Below are positions 1-8,432 of a stretch of 64,000 nucleotides of DNA, piece by piece. Position 1 is the stretch's first letter; the number at the start of each line of letters is the position of its first letter. Position numbers and translations under genes: made by a program. This DNA comes from Odoribacter laneus YIT 12061 (GTDB lineage: Bacteria; Bacteroidota; Bacteroidia; Bacteroidales; Marinifilaceae). The stretch spans positions 1,989,094 to 2,053,093 of the forward strand of contig NZ_JH594596.1 of NCBI RefSeq assembly GCF_000243215.1. Direction: 5' to 3'. The notes beneath the pieces are model-generated. The model had not been told where the DNA came from. It searched no databases and was given only the letters and a program-made list of their open reading frames with translations.

Positions 1-1799
1 AAAAACGAAGCCAAGGCGTAGTCATTTTTACTCGTAGAAGCAGAACTCGGTACCGCAGCATTCGCCACTTGATTCAAATTGAAAAGCGGATAATTGGAAG
101 CAGCCAGATAAGTCAAATTCTCTTTCGTTTTCTGTACTTCCTGTCCGATCATCAGATTCAGGTTGTGTTCTTCGTTAAAGGTCTTGACATAACTTAAAGT
201 ATTGGTAATACTTAACAATGTTCGCACAGTCGAGCCGTGTTCTCCCATTCCCCTCATATCCTTTCCCTGAGGTTGTAAGAAAGACCAGAAACCGAATTCT
301 TTCAAATCATAATAATCAATGCCGACACGGGAATTGAAAATTAAATCTTCTCTGAAATTAATTGTCACATAAGGGCTGACTGTAAAACGATATTGTTTCG
401 CCTCACTTTTATCTCCGTATTTACTCCGTTGAGCAACAGGATTATAGCCATTTAACGTATTGAAATTCCAATCGCCGTTTTCATCTTTGACAGGGATCAA
501 GGGTGACTGCATATAAGCCTGAGTAATGGGATCGGTAAAATAACCGCCTCCGGCTCCCATATTCGTTTTCGTATAAGAAAGATTTAAGGCAAAACCATAA
601 CTAACTAATTTACTCGGAGATTGTGAAAAATTCACCCGTCCGGAATACCGTTCCAGGTCCTTACTGATGACCAAGGCCTTGTTATTAAAATAATTAAAAG
701 AAGTATAGAAACGAGGGGAAGTCTCGGAAGTCCCTCCACCTTGCAAATCCAGATTGTATTCCTGAACGAATCCGACCCGGGTGACTTCATCCAGCCAATT
801 CGTACGGGTACTGCCGTCCGTCTCCAGATAGGCATACATCATTTCTTTCATTCCCTCGGGAGTATAGGGAAAATATCCGCCGAACAAAACATCATTATAA
901 TAGGCTGCATTTCCATTTTCTCCATATAGATCATAGTCGTTCAACAAACCTTCTACCTGTAACTCTGTATACCGGTCTGCATTCAGCGGTCTGTAACTCT
1001 TCGGAATACTCGGTTTCATTTCCATACCGAGTTTCACAGTCAGATTCGCCTGCAATTTTCCAGATCTTCCTTTTTTTGTGGTAATGACAATTACCCCATT
1101 TGCAGCTCGTGCCCCATATATAGAGGTGGCCGTAGCATCCTTCAATACGGTCATGGATTCAATATCAGCAGGACTCAAAGTAGAAAGAGGAGACAGCGTT
1201 TGATTTTCGGCAGAACGCATCCCCATCGTCCCGGCAGTAACCGGGACTCCGTCAATAACATACAAAGGTTGGGTACCCGAATTCAAAGAATTCCGTCCCC
1301 GGATAAAAATAGTAGCGGGAGCTCCCGGTTGACCGGAAGAAACATTCATCTGTAAACCCGGTACGGTTCCTTCCAATGCCTTGATGGGATTGGCATCGGT
1401 TTTATCCACAATATCCTGAGCTCCTACTGTAGTAGCGGCCCCGGTAAATGCCCTTCTACGGGTTACACCATAACCGGTCACCACAACTTCATCCAAACTC
1501 TGGGCATCACTTTCCAGTGCAACATTAATTATCGTTCGGTCACCGACCGTATAATTTTCCGTTTTCATTCCGACAAAAGAGAAAACGAGCATATCTGTAG
1601 GGGACGCTTCAATCGCATAACGTCCTTGCAGATCCGTCGCAGTCCCTATCGTCGTACCTTTAATGACTACAGATACCCCCGGTAGCGGACTCCCATCGCT
1701 TTTATCTGTCACAATGCCACTGACTGTATGCATTTGTGCATAACTCACCTGCAGACCAACTAAAAACAGGAGAGATAATAAACTCATTAATTTTCTCAT
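1..1799 (-). CDS. SusC/RagA-type TonB-linked outer membrane receptor, 5' part (runs off the window)
   Basis: About 599 codons are present and no stop is reached, so the C-terminal barrel lies left of the window. The start is the ATG at 1799; it opens a signal peptide ending near 'SYAQ' (residue ~22). A carboxypeptidase-D-like regulatory domain follows (~27-105, 'VSGIVTDKSDGSPLPGVSV'), then the TonB plug (~115-230) with the SusC signature 'RGRNSLNSGTQPLYVIDG', then barrel strands. SusC proteins import glycans or peptides across the outer membrane together with a SusD lipoprotein, expected just beyond the left edge. Two terminator-like hairpins lie in its upstream region. The ligand cannot be told from this part. 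Confidence 0.93.
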   Translation of the reverse strand, partial: MRKLMSLLSLLFLVGLQVSYAQMHTVSGIVTDKSDGSPLPGVSVVIKGTTIGTATDLQGRYAIEASPTDMLVFSFVGMKTENYTVGDRTIINVALESDAQSLDEVVVTGYGVTRRRAFTGAATTVGAQDIVDKTDANPIKALEGTVPGLQMNVSSGQPGAPATIFIRGRNSLNSGTQPLYVIDGVPVTAGTMGMRSAENQTLSPLSTLSPADIESMTVLKDATATSIYGARAANGVIVITTKKGRSGKLQANLTVKLGMEMKPSIPKSYRPLNADRYTELQVEGLLNDYDLYGENGNAAYYNDVLFGGYFPYTPEGMKEMMYAYLETDGSTRTNWLDEVTRVGFVQEYNLDLQGGGTSETSPRFYTSFNYFNNKALVISKDLERYSGRVNFSQSPSKLVSYGFALNLSYTKTNMGAGGGYFTDPITQAYMQSPLIPVKDENGDWNFNTLNGYNPVAQRSKYGDKSEAKQYRFTVSPYVTINFREDLIFNSRVGIDYYDLKEFGFWSFLQPQGKDMRGMGEHGSTVRTLLSITNTLSYVKTFNEEHNLNLMIGQEVQKTKENLTYLAASNYPLFNLNQVANAAVPSSASTSKNDYALASF

Positions 1800-1822
1800 A
1801 AATTTTAGTTTAGTTTAATTAT

Positions 1823-1883
1823 AAAAAAACCGCTTTTGCAATTTTTTTTGTATTGTTTAACGAATACTAAGATTAGCGGTTTC
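1823..1883 (-). terminator. Terminator-like hairpin in the leader of the SusC gene
   Basis: On the minus strand AAACCGCT (1883-1876) pairs with AGCGGTTT, followed by a run of seven T (1829-1823), only 24 bases before the SusC start codon. The loop is long (~35 nt). If real it would terminate transcripts before the gene unless opened, i.e. act as an attenuator. No ligand domain or leader peptide was recognised. Confidence 0.4.
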
Positions 1884-1905
1884 AATAAATCTTAATTTTA
1901 ACAAA

Positions 1906-1938
1906 TAAAAAAAGCTGTCGAAGAAACTCTCCAACAGC
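1906..1938 (-). terminator. Rho-independent terminator, minus strand
   Basis: Minus-strand GCTGT...ACAGC stem (1938-1914) followed by a T-rich tract (1913-1906). It lies downstream of the response regulator and the inverted-repeat element and would stop their transcripts before the SusC gene. Confidence 0.55.
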
Positions 1939-1953
1939 CCCTTTGGTTTTATA

Positions 1954-2485
1954 AAGGTCGATTTAATTTGCTTATTTATTTTTTCTTAGGTATTCCTCCG
2001 CCTTGTTTCGGGAAAGAGCTGGAGACTCCGTTCGCTATTTTGTATCGTCAGTCTCCCCTAAAACGCAGATGCTTCCTCCTTTTAGTCACACTTCGTGTGC
2101 CTAACGTCGGCGGACAACCCTGCGTTTTTTAACGGTACGACTTCCTGACAAAATTACGCTCTCTCCCGTCATATCTCTTTCCCGAAACAAGGCTCCGGCT
2201 TCAAACACAGGAACTTTGAGAAAACATTTAAAGAAGCGACGAGGGGAGAATTTAGCGAGTATCGGAGGTCGTTTGTGTTTTTCAGTCATTGCGGGAAGGA
2301 GCGTCTTTCTGTGCGAAAGCGGAGTGTAAAAAAACACCATTTGTCCGCCGACGTTAGGCAGGCAAAGCCTGTCTAAAAGGAGGAAGTTTTGGTGTTTTAA
2401 CGGAGCTTGAGCTTACAGAAAAGCGAGTGAAGCACGACTGAAAAACATAAACGACCGGAGGAGGAGCAAAAATTAAATCGACCTT
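1954..2485. repeat. 532-bp composite element made of nested inverted repeats
   Basis: Four inverted-repeat pairs lie in one stretch. A: AAGGTCGATTTAATTT, 1954-1969 with 2470-2485, perfect 16 bp and outermost. B: CCTTGTTTCGGGAAAGAG, 2001-2018 with 2175-2192, perfect 18 bp. C: a core at 2072-2117 with 2341-2386; the parts CTTCCTCCTTTTAG and CCTAACGTCGGCGGACAA match perfectly, and a small variable hairpin sits between them. D: 2267-2287 with 2436-2456, 21 bp with one mismatch. Both halves end in a similar order (core, ~90 nt, CGGAGGA, then the outer repeat), so the element looks like two copies of one unit head to head. It begins 7 bp after the response regulator stop codon. No transposase or credible ORF is inside. 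It may be a MITE-like element, a folded RNA or an invertible segment. Confidence 0.75.
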
Positions 2486-2492
2486 GTATACG

Positions 2493-3149
2493 CTAATCGT
2501 TAATTTCAATAATTTTATTTTTAATTGCATACATGACCAACGCAGCGGTATTCCGACAACCGGTTTTACTCAATAAATTAGCCCTGTGTTTATCTACCGT
2601 CCGTTTACTGATAAACAATTCGTCTGCAATTTCCTGATTCGATTTCCCTTTACATACATGATACAAGATTTCCATTTCCCTTTCCGATATTTCACTATCC
2701 GGACTTTCTGTTTCTGTTTTATTACTATCCCGCATATTATTTAAAATAGTGAATAATAACTCTTCAGAAAAGAAATTTTCCCCCGCTGCCACTTTTTTAA
2801 TGGCGGTAATCACGTTTTCTATTCCTGTATTTTTCAACATAAAACCTTTTGCGCCGGCATCAATCATTTTGTAATAATATTGCTCATCCCCATACATAGA
2901 CAAAACGATGATCTTCAAATCGGGATGTAACCGTAAAGCTTCACGAGTAGCTTCAATACCGTTCATTTCCGGCATTTCAATGTCCATTAGCACAACATCA
3001 CAATCCACCAGCGACAAGCTTTCAATAAATTCTCTCCCATTGGAAGCTTCATAGATATGATGGACAAAATCCTGAGTCGACAATAATAATTTCAATCCTT
3101 CCCGGAATAATTTATGATCGTCAACCAGATAAATTTTCAGCTTTTGCAT
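2493..3149 (-). CDS. NarL/FixJ-family response regulator (receiver + LuxR HTH)
   Basis: Receiver domain at residues 1-120 with the acidic pair D10/D11, phospho-acceptor D56 ('VVLMDIEMP') and conserved K106 ('GFMLKNTG'). A LuxR-type helix-turn-helix follows at ~150-212 ('SNQEIADELFISKRTVDKH'). At 218 aa it is normal for the family. It lies 161 bp downstream of a HisKA_3 kinase on the same strand, so the two almost certainly form a two-component pair. Targets are unknown; the SusC gene 0.7 kb downstream on the same strand is a possible one. Both are separated from SusC by the nested inverted-repeat element. Confidence 0.93.
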   Translation of the reverse strand: MQKLKIYLVDDHKLFREGLKLLLSTQDFVHHIYEASNGREFIESLSLVDCDVVLMDIEMPEMNGIEATREALRLHPDLKIIVLSMYGDEQYYYKMIDAGAKGFMLKNTGIENVITAIKKVAAGENFFSEELLFTILNNMRDSNKTETESPDSEISEREMEILYHVCKGKSNQEIADELFISKRTVDKHRANLLSKTGCRNTAALVMYAIKNKIIEIND

Positions 3150-3310
3150 AGTACATTTTCCTTATTAGCATTTTCAAGCGATTGCTTCTCCCACCTCTCA
3201 AAAATCGTAAATTTTATCTAATTATTACGCGATTTCCTTATTAAAATAATTAAACTTTTCCTCTCCGGCTGGATTTTTAACCATTTTTTCCTCTCCCTTT
3301 ACATTTTACA

Positions 3311-4255
3311 TCATTGAATTTTAATAGAAGCTTTCGCCTGCATACCTTTCCCCCTTTCACTGATAATCTCAATATCTCCGTTTCCGGATTTCAAACGATA
3401 TAGGATATTGTCCAATCCCATTCCATACTCAGTAGCTTCCCGGCTGACATCAAAGCCGATACCATCATCGCTGTAATCCAGATAAATCGTCTGTTCCCTC
3501 AATTGCAAGTCAATCCGGATATTATGAGCAACAGCATGTTTTAACGTATTATTAATCAGCTCACACATCACCCGATAAAGAATAACCTCAACATTATAAG
3601 TAAAACGTCTTCCTCCAAGATTGGTCGTAAAACGGATTTCAATGCCCTCTGCCGATCCCAATCTTTTTATAAAAGCTTCCACAGCGTCTTTCAATCCGAA
3701 ATTATTCAGAATATGCGGACTTATATTGGCAGAAATGTCTCTGACGCTCACAATTGCTTCGTCTACCGCCTGCTTGAGGTTTTGCTTGATTTTCTCATTT
3801 ACTTCCGGATCCGCTTTGGCATCCAAACCGGAAAGTAACATTTTTACCACGCTCAACAAAGGCCCTAGACCATCGTGCAGCTCTTTGGCAAAACGCTGTC
3901 TTTCTTTTTCTTCCGTACGAATCACAGCCGACAACACCTTATTTTCCGTCTCTCTCCGGATTTCGTCCAAACGTTTCATAAATTGAAAAATTTTCCGGAT
4001 ATAAAATACACCTACCAATAATACCAGAGAAATGATGAAAGTCAGCCATTTCTGAACAATAGCCAACTCGTCCTCCCATTCGGGATAAATTGTCGGGAAA
4101 AGTTCCAAAATGATAGAAGCGACCATCAATATAAAACCGCTGGATATCAAAATCCAGGATACATTAAACTTTGTACGTTTAAACAAACTGATCGCTATTC
4201 CGGCAGCCAGTACCTGAAAGACCAAAGACACATAAACAACAATTGTGGAAAGCAT
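3311..4255 (-). CDS. Membrane sensor histidine kinase, HisKA_3 type
   Basis: Three hydrophobic segments at about residues 3-25, 33-54 and 70-88 anchor the protein; there is no sizeable extracellular sensor domain, so it may sense the membrane or a partner protein. A short coiled linker leads to the HisKA_3 dimerisation helix with phospho-acceptor H127 ('RFAKELHDGLGPLLSVVKM'). The HATPase_c domain carries the N box ('CELINNTLKHA'), G1 ('DDGIGFD') and G2 ('GMGLDNI') motifs. This NarX/DesK-type arrangement matches its LuxR-type partner immediately downstream. The signal is unknown. Confidence 0.92.
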   Translation of the reverse strand: MLSTIVVYVSLVFQVLAAGIAISLFKRTKFNVSWILISSGFILMVASIILELFPTIYPEWEDELAIVQKWLTFIISLVLLVGVFYIRKIFQFMKRLDEIRRETENKVLSAVIRTEEKERQRFAKELHDGLGPLLSVVKMLLSGLDAKADPEVNEKIKQNLKQAVDEAIVSVRDISANISPHILNNFGLKDAVEAFIKRLGSAEGIEIRFTTNLGGRRFTYNVEVILYRVMCELINNTLKHAVAHNIRIDLQLREQTIYLDYSDDGIGFDVSREATEYGMGLDNILYRLKSGNGDIEIISERGKGMQAKASIKIQ

Positions 4256-4317
4256 ATGCTATAAAATAAAAGATAAAACTTCCGAAAAACCTCCACTTTT
4301 TTCTCTGCCGTTCCTTT

Positions 4318-6636
4318 TTAAAACGGATAACCAATAGCGATATTAAACACTGTATGTTTTATCCATTTCCCATTATCGAACAATACGAAACGCTGTCCTT
4401 GCGGTTTCGCCGGATCCCGCATTTTTATTCCCCAATCGAAACGCAAAAGGAAAAAATTAGCATCCACTCTTAGTCCCGGCCCGGTGCCCAAAGCAATCTG
4501 CCGCAGGAAATCTCCCCCCAATACCGTTCCTCGCCGATTTTCATACTTTGTAATATTCCAGATATTTCCAGCATCCAAAAACAAAGCGCCTTCCAACAAC
4601 CAGAAAAGTTTGAAACGGTATTCTATATTGGCTTCTAATTTAAAGTCCCCGACATTATTGGGATAATTATCTTCTGCCACATAAGAACCCGGTCCCAACG
4701 TCCGGGCTTGCCAAGCCCGGATCCCGTTTGCCCCCCCTCCGTAAAAAGCTTCTTCAAAAGGAAGTACTTTCATATTTCCATAAGGATAACCGCAACCCAG
4801 AAACAAACGGTATACAATTGTATTGGCCCGATTTAAATAATGATTGAAACGATATTCCCCGTCGGCTTTAATATATTGAGCATACTGGACTCCCAACATT
4901 TCATAATAGCGTTCATCATTTTTTTCCACCCGGGGAATATTGAAAACCTTATCTATAGCCCACAAAAAATTCCCGGAAGTTTCCAGATTCCCCCGAAAAT
5001 AATTGAAACTACTCTGCCCGTTTAACTGCTGATCGGTATAAACAGCCGAAAAATTGGCCGATAAAATCAAGTGACTGGTATAGGCACTCTTTACGTATTT
5101 ATTTTTTAAACCTGCGATAAAAGCACTGTCCACATTCTGCATCATCACATAATTCAAATCAATCAGATCAAAATTATACCGCCATTTTTTATCGGCCTTT
5201 CTCCAGAGATATCCGAACTTAGCGCTGGCAATACGCCGGTCGTAAAAAGGGGTATGCTCGTAACTGAAAGACAAGGAGACCGAAGTTTTAGGGGCAAAAT
5301 TCCTTCGGAAATCATGCAAACGAAAAACCGGCATCCAAAACTGGGGCGTCACTAAACGCATTTCCACACCTAATTCTTTCGTACTGAATATCTTATTTTC
5401 ATTAAATTGTTCTTTTTTCAATGCTCCCCATACGCTCAACGTAAGGTTCTCCCCACTTTTAAACAGGTTCCGGTGATTGTAGGTCAGGTTCCCCCCCACC
5501 CCGATATTACCGGAATTATGAGTCCCTTCCAGAAAAATATTGTAAGATTGCCTTTTCATCGGCGTCAACTGTATGTCACACACCAAGATCTTCTCCTTTC
5601 CAGCCGTAGGTTTTTCCCGGAACACAATATTGATAAACTTAAATAGGTTTAAAGCCTGTAAGCGGGAATAAGAATCCACCACTTTCTGTACATTATAGAG
5701 TTCTCCCTCCCGAAATTGTATGGTTTCAATAATCAATTTTGGTTTCACTTTCAGCTTATCCCGGTAAAGAATCCCGTAATTCCGTTCAATAGTAGCCGTA
5801 TAACAAGAATCTGTTCCCGACAAAAAAACCAAAGGGTCATAATCAAAATTTATATTTATTTTCTCGATCCGGAATTTATGATAAGCAGTTGTATCGGTAG
5901 GGTTACTGACAATACTCAACAGCAAACGGGCTTTATCCGGCTGATTAGCGGTTGTCGTATCGGCATAAAACTGAATAAAGTTTTTCGAAAAATTAAAATA
6001 ACCTCTTTCTCTTAGCATCCGGGTGATCCGTTCCCGCTCCGTTTCGAGTAGTTCAATATCCAACGGAGCTTCCGGGCGGATTTTTGTCCGGAAAGAATCC
6101 TGCAAAACCTCACGCATTAACCTGGCAGTATCGGACAGTTCATTGGACACATAATTGTGCGTATCGGTAAAAGTAAAATCCTCAATAGTCGTCACCTTCC
6201 CAGGGAAAATGTTATATTCTACATAAGCTTTCCTTTTCTTAAAATAAACCGTGTCCAAGACTTCAGCATTGTAATAGCCTTTATTATTCAGAAATAATTT
6301 TATCTGGGCAACACTTCGGTCGGTCAAAAAATCACTGTATACAACAGGAGCTTCTCCTATCGTGCGCAACCACTTATTAAAACGTTTTTTCTCATTTTTT
6401 CCGCTCAGGTTATACACCCCCAAATGAAAGCGGGCCACTCCCAGAATACGGGTATTGGGCTTCTGACGGATATTCTTTTTTATATCCGATTTCTTAATCT
6501 CTTTACTGTCTGTTTTTATAGTAACTTTATTCAACAAATACTCTTTTTCCGACACATATTTTGTCGGCGAACAAGAGTACAAGAAAAAAAACGACAGAAA
6601 AATAAGTAATATCTTATATCCGCAACCCTTCTCCAA
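4318..6636 (-). CDS. tamL: TamL-like Omp85 lipoprotein (BamA/TamA superfamily)
   Basis: A lipoprotein signal ends in 'FFFLYSCSPTKYV' with the lipidated Cys at residue 22. POTRA-like repeats follow (~35-390), then a C-terminal 16-strand-type barrel (~390-772) with the Omp85 'GGANGIRAWQARTLGPGSY' region and the closing 'GIKMRDPAKP' strands. In Bacteroidetes, lipidated TamA paralogues (TamL) replace TamA and act with TamB in outer-membrane protein insertion; BamA itself usually has a type I signal. No TamB gene is next to it here. It is divergently placed from the SpoU methyltransferase gene. The Omp85 call is firm; the TamL assignment rests on the lipobox. Confidence 0.85.
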   Translation of the reverse strand: MEKGCGYKILLIFLSFFFLYSCSPTKYVSEKEYLLNKVTIKTDSKEIKKSDIKKNIRQKPNTRILGVARFHLGVYNLSGKNEKKRFNKWLRTIGEAPVVYSDFLTDRSVAQIKLFLNNKGYYNAEVLDTVYFKKRKAYVEYNIFPGKVTTIEDFTFTDTHNYVSNELSDTARLMREVLQDSFRTKIRPEAPLDIELLETERERITRMLRERGYFNFSKNFIQFYADTTTANQPDKARLLLSIVSNPTDTTAYHKFRIEKININFDYDPLVFLSGTDSCYTATIERNYGILYRDKLKVKPKLIIETIQFREGELYNVQKVVDSYSRLQALNLFKFINIVFREKPTAGKEKILVCDIQLTPMKRQSYNIFLEGTHNSGNIGVGGNLTYNHRNLFKSGENLTLSVWGALKKEQFNENKIFSTKELGVEMRLVTPQFWMPVFRLHDFRRNFAPKTSVSLSFSYEHTPFYDRRIASAKFGYLWRKADKKWRYNFDLIDLNYVMMQNVDSAFIAGLKNKYVKSAYTSHLILSANFSAVYTDQQLNGQSSFNYFRGNLETSGNFLWAIDKVFNIPRVEKNDERYYEMLGVQYAQYIKADGEYRFNHYLNRANTIVYRLFLGCGYPYGNMKVLPFEEAFYGGGANGIRAWQARTLGPGSYVAEDNYPNNVGDFKLEANIEYRFKLFWLLEGALFLDAGNIWNITKYENRRGTVLGGDFLRQIALGTGPGLRVDANFFLLRFDWGIKMRDPAKPQGQRFVLFDNGKWIKHTVFNIAIGYPF

Positions 6637-6743
6637 CTATCAAAAATGTTATTATTTTTGTATGCAAATTACACTTTGCCCTGTTTTATAATTTTAGATG
6701 CAGGCTATTCCGGCATCTGAAACTGGAAACTCAATTTTACAGC

Positions 6744-7508
6744 ATGCTAAGCAAACACGTAACAAAAATAGTCCAAAGTCTTGAAAAAAAGAAATTCAGA
6801 GATAAATATAATCTCTTCAAAATTGAAGGGGAAAAGTTAGTACAAGAACTCCTTTTATCCGATTTAAAAATCAATACCCTCCTTGCCTATCCGGAATGGA
6901 TCGCCCGGAATCGGAATTCCTGTACTCTTCCTAAAATCATCGAAGTGGATGCCCGGGAAATGGGACTCATTTCCAATTTCCAATCTCTCCCGGAAGTGAT
7001 AGCTCTGGCCAGCATTCCTGAATATACCTATTCGGAAGAAGAAATCATACACTCACTCTCTCTCGTCCTCAACGGAATACAAGATCCGGGTAATCTGGGG
7101 ACGATATTGAGAGTAGCGGACTGGTTCGGAGTCCGGCATATTTTTTGCGATAGAGACTGCGCAAGTGTTTATAATCCCAAATGTGTGCAGGCAAGTATGG
7201 GAGCTGTATTCCGGGTAAAAACGCATTATACGGAACTCCTACCTTTATTACAAAAATTCAATACACCCGACTTTCCCTGCTATGGAACGTTTCTGAACGG
7301 TGAAAACATTTACAAAGTCCGTTTGAGCCGCCAAGGATTTATTGTCATGGGAAATGAAGGCAGTGGAATACGGTCCGAGATAGAGCAGCTGATTCAGTGC
7401 AAACTGACAATCCCCAGTTTTGCCCACAACGCCTATTCCACAGAATCCCTGAATGTCGGGGTCGCAACCGGTATTATCTTATCGGAATTTAAACGAAATA
7501 CCGAATGA
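6744..7508 (+). CDS. SpoU/TrmH-family RNA 2'-O-methyltransferase
   Basis: At 254 aa it has an N-terminal SpoU substrate-binding domain (~1-95) and a C-terminal SPOUT knot. The three SpoU motifs are visible: motif 1 'NGIQDPGNLGTILRVADWFG' (residues 110-129, catalytic Arg 123), motif 2 'VMGNEGSGI', and motif 3 'LTIPSFAHNAYSTESLNV'. It methylates a ribose in rRNA or tRNA using SAM. RlmB (23S G2251) is the closest familiar relative, but the exact nucleotide cannot be read from sequence. It is transcribed away from the TamL gene; a TATTTTTG -7-like box lies at 6653-6660. Confidence 0.9.
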   Translation: MLSKHVTKIVQSLEKKKFRDKYNLFKIEGEKLVQELLLSDLKINTLLAYPEWIARNRNSCTLPKIIEVDAREMGLISNFQSLPEVIALASIPEYTYSEEEIIHSLSLVLNGIQDPGNLGTILRVADWFGVRHIFCDRDCASVYNPKCVQASMGAVFRVKTHYTELLPLLQKFNTPDFPCYGTFLNGENIYKVRLSRQGFIVMGNEGSGIRSEIEQLIQCKLTIPSFAHNAYSTESLNVGVATGIILSEFKRNTE

Positions 7509-7632
7509 GTACCTTGCAGGAATATGGCACATTTATTGATAGGTAAAATTTTATAACAAAACCAAAATAAGGATTAATTCTCATCAATTGATTGTAAAAT
7601 TAAATACAAGAAATTAAACTAAAAACGAGTAT

Positions 7633-8217
7633 ATGAAAAAATGGATTATTTTATTCGCCCTTTGTTTTTGCGGTTTTACACTGATGGCCCAGTCTCCTTT
7701 TAATATCGGTATTCATGGCGGTGTATCCAATAACAAAATCAAAGTCAAAGATGCTGCCTTAGGCTTAAAAAACGGGACCAATACCGGTTATATGTTAGGT
7801 GTTTTTGCCCGCATCAATTTAGGACCCCTCTATGTAGAACCGGCTTTGAATTTCTCGCATAAGAAAGGGGAAGTAAAAGATGAAGTGAACAAAAGCGCCC
7901 TGAAATATAATTCTTTCGATATTCCGGTCATGCTGGGATTACATGTGATAGATGTTCCAGCCCTAAAATTAAGGGCTTATTTAGGACCGGTCGCCTCTTT
8001 TACCGGAAAACTGAAATGGGACAACGAGGATTTCGGCGACAGGTTGGACAACCGGAAAGTAATGTGGAATGGGAAAATCGGAGTCGGAGTAGATGTTTGG
8101 AAATTAACTTTCGATATTGATTTCGAAAAGGGATTCAAAAACTTTCAAAACAAAGATTATATAAAAGTCAAATCACCCCGATCTTTCAATTTCACCCTGG
8201 GGCTTAAGATCATTTAA
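7633..8217 (+). CDS. Outer membrane beta-barrel protein, PorT-like family
   Basis: A type I signal peptide ends at 'TLMAQ' (residue ~20). The mature 174 aa consist of alternating amphipathic strands starting 'FNIGIHGGVSNNKI' and ending in an aromatic/hydrophobic strand ('SFNFTLGLKII'), the usual ending of small 8-stranded barrels. No catalytic motif is seen. Such porin-family proteins are common single genes in Bacteroidetes with unknown function. It stands alone between the methyltransferase gene and a convergent glycosidase gene, with a strong hairpin after its stop. Confidence 0.8.
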   Translation: MKKWIILFALCFCGFTLMAQSPFNIGIHGGVSNNKIKVKDAALGLKNGTNTGYMLGVFARINLGPLYVEPALNFSHKKGEVKDEVNKSALKYNSFDIPVMLGLHVIDVPALKLRAYLGPVASFTGKLKWDNEDFGDRLDNRKVMWNGKIGVGVDVWKLTFDIDFEKGFKNFQNKDYIKVKSPRSFNFTLGLKII

Positions 8218-8252
8218 AATGTAAGAATATATAAGCACTCAAAAACTGAAGG

Positions 8253-8297
8253 AATGAGGTGTGTAACGAAACAGTTAGTTGGGTTACACACCTCATT
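8253..8297. terminator. 15-bp perfect hairpin between convergent genes
   Basis: AATGAGGTGTGTAAC (8253-8267) pairs perfectly with its complement at 8283-8297, with a 15-nt loop, 36 bp after the barrel gene stop. There is no long T run, so it may be a terminator needing help or an RNA-stabilising hairpin. It serves the convergent region between the barrel protein (plus) and GH89 gene (minus). Confidence 0.5.
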
Positions 8298-8432
8298 TAT
8301 CTGCAACGAAGTTCTGCTCTTCCGGCCTAAAGAACCCCTATTCAGCAAGGCGCTTACCCCGAAGAGGGATTTATTTCGGAAATATCCCTGACTATTTAAA
8401 CGCTTGCCCCCTTGAATGTTTAATTTTCGCTA

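Noticed and set aside
2101..2340. 79-aa minus-strand ORF inside the inverted-repeat element
   Set aside because: It lies between and partly within repeat arms, is Arg/Lys-rich at its end, and has no domain; probably chance.
2099..2359. GCCTAAC...GTTAGGC arms looking like an integron attC site
   Set aside because: The arms belong to a longer nested inverted repeat, attC L-box spacing is wrong, and no integron integrase or cassette is present.
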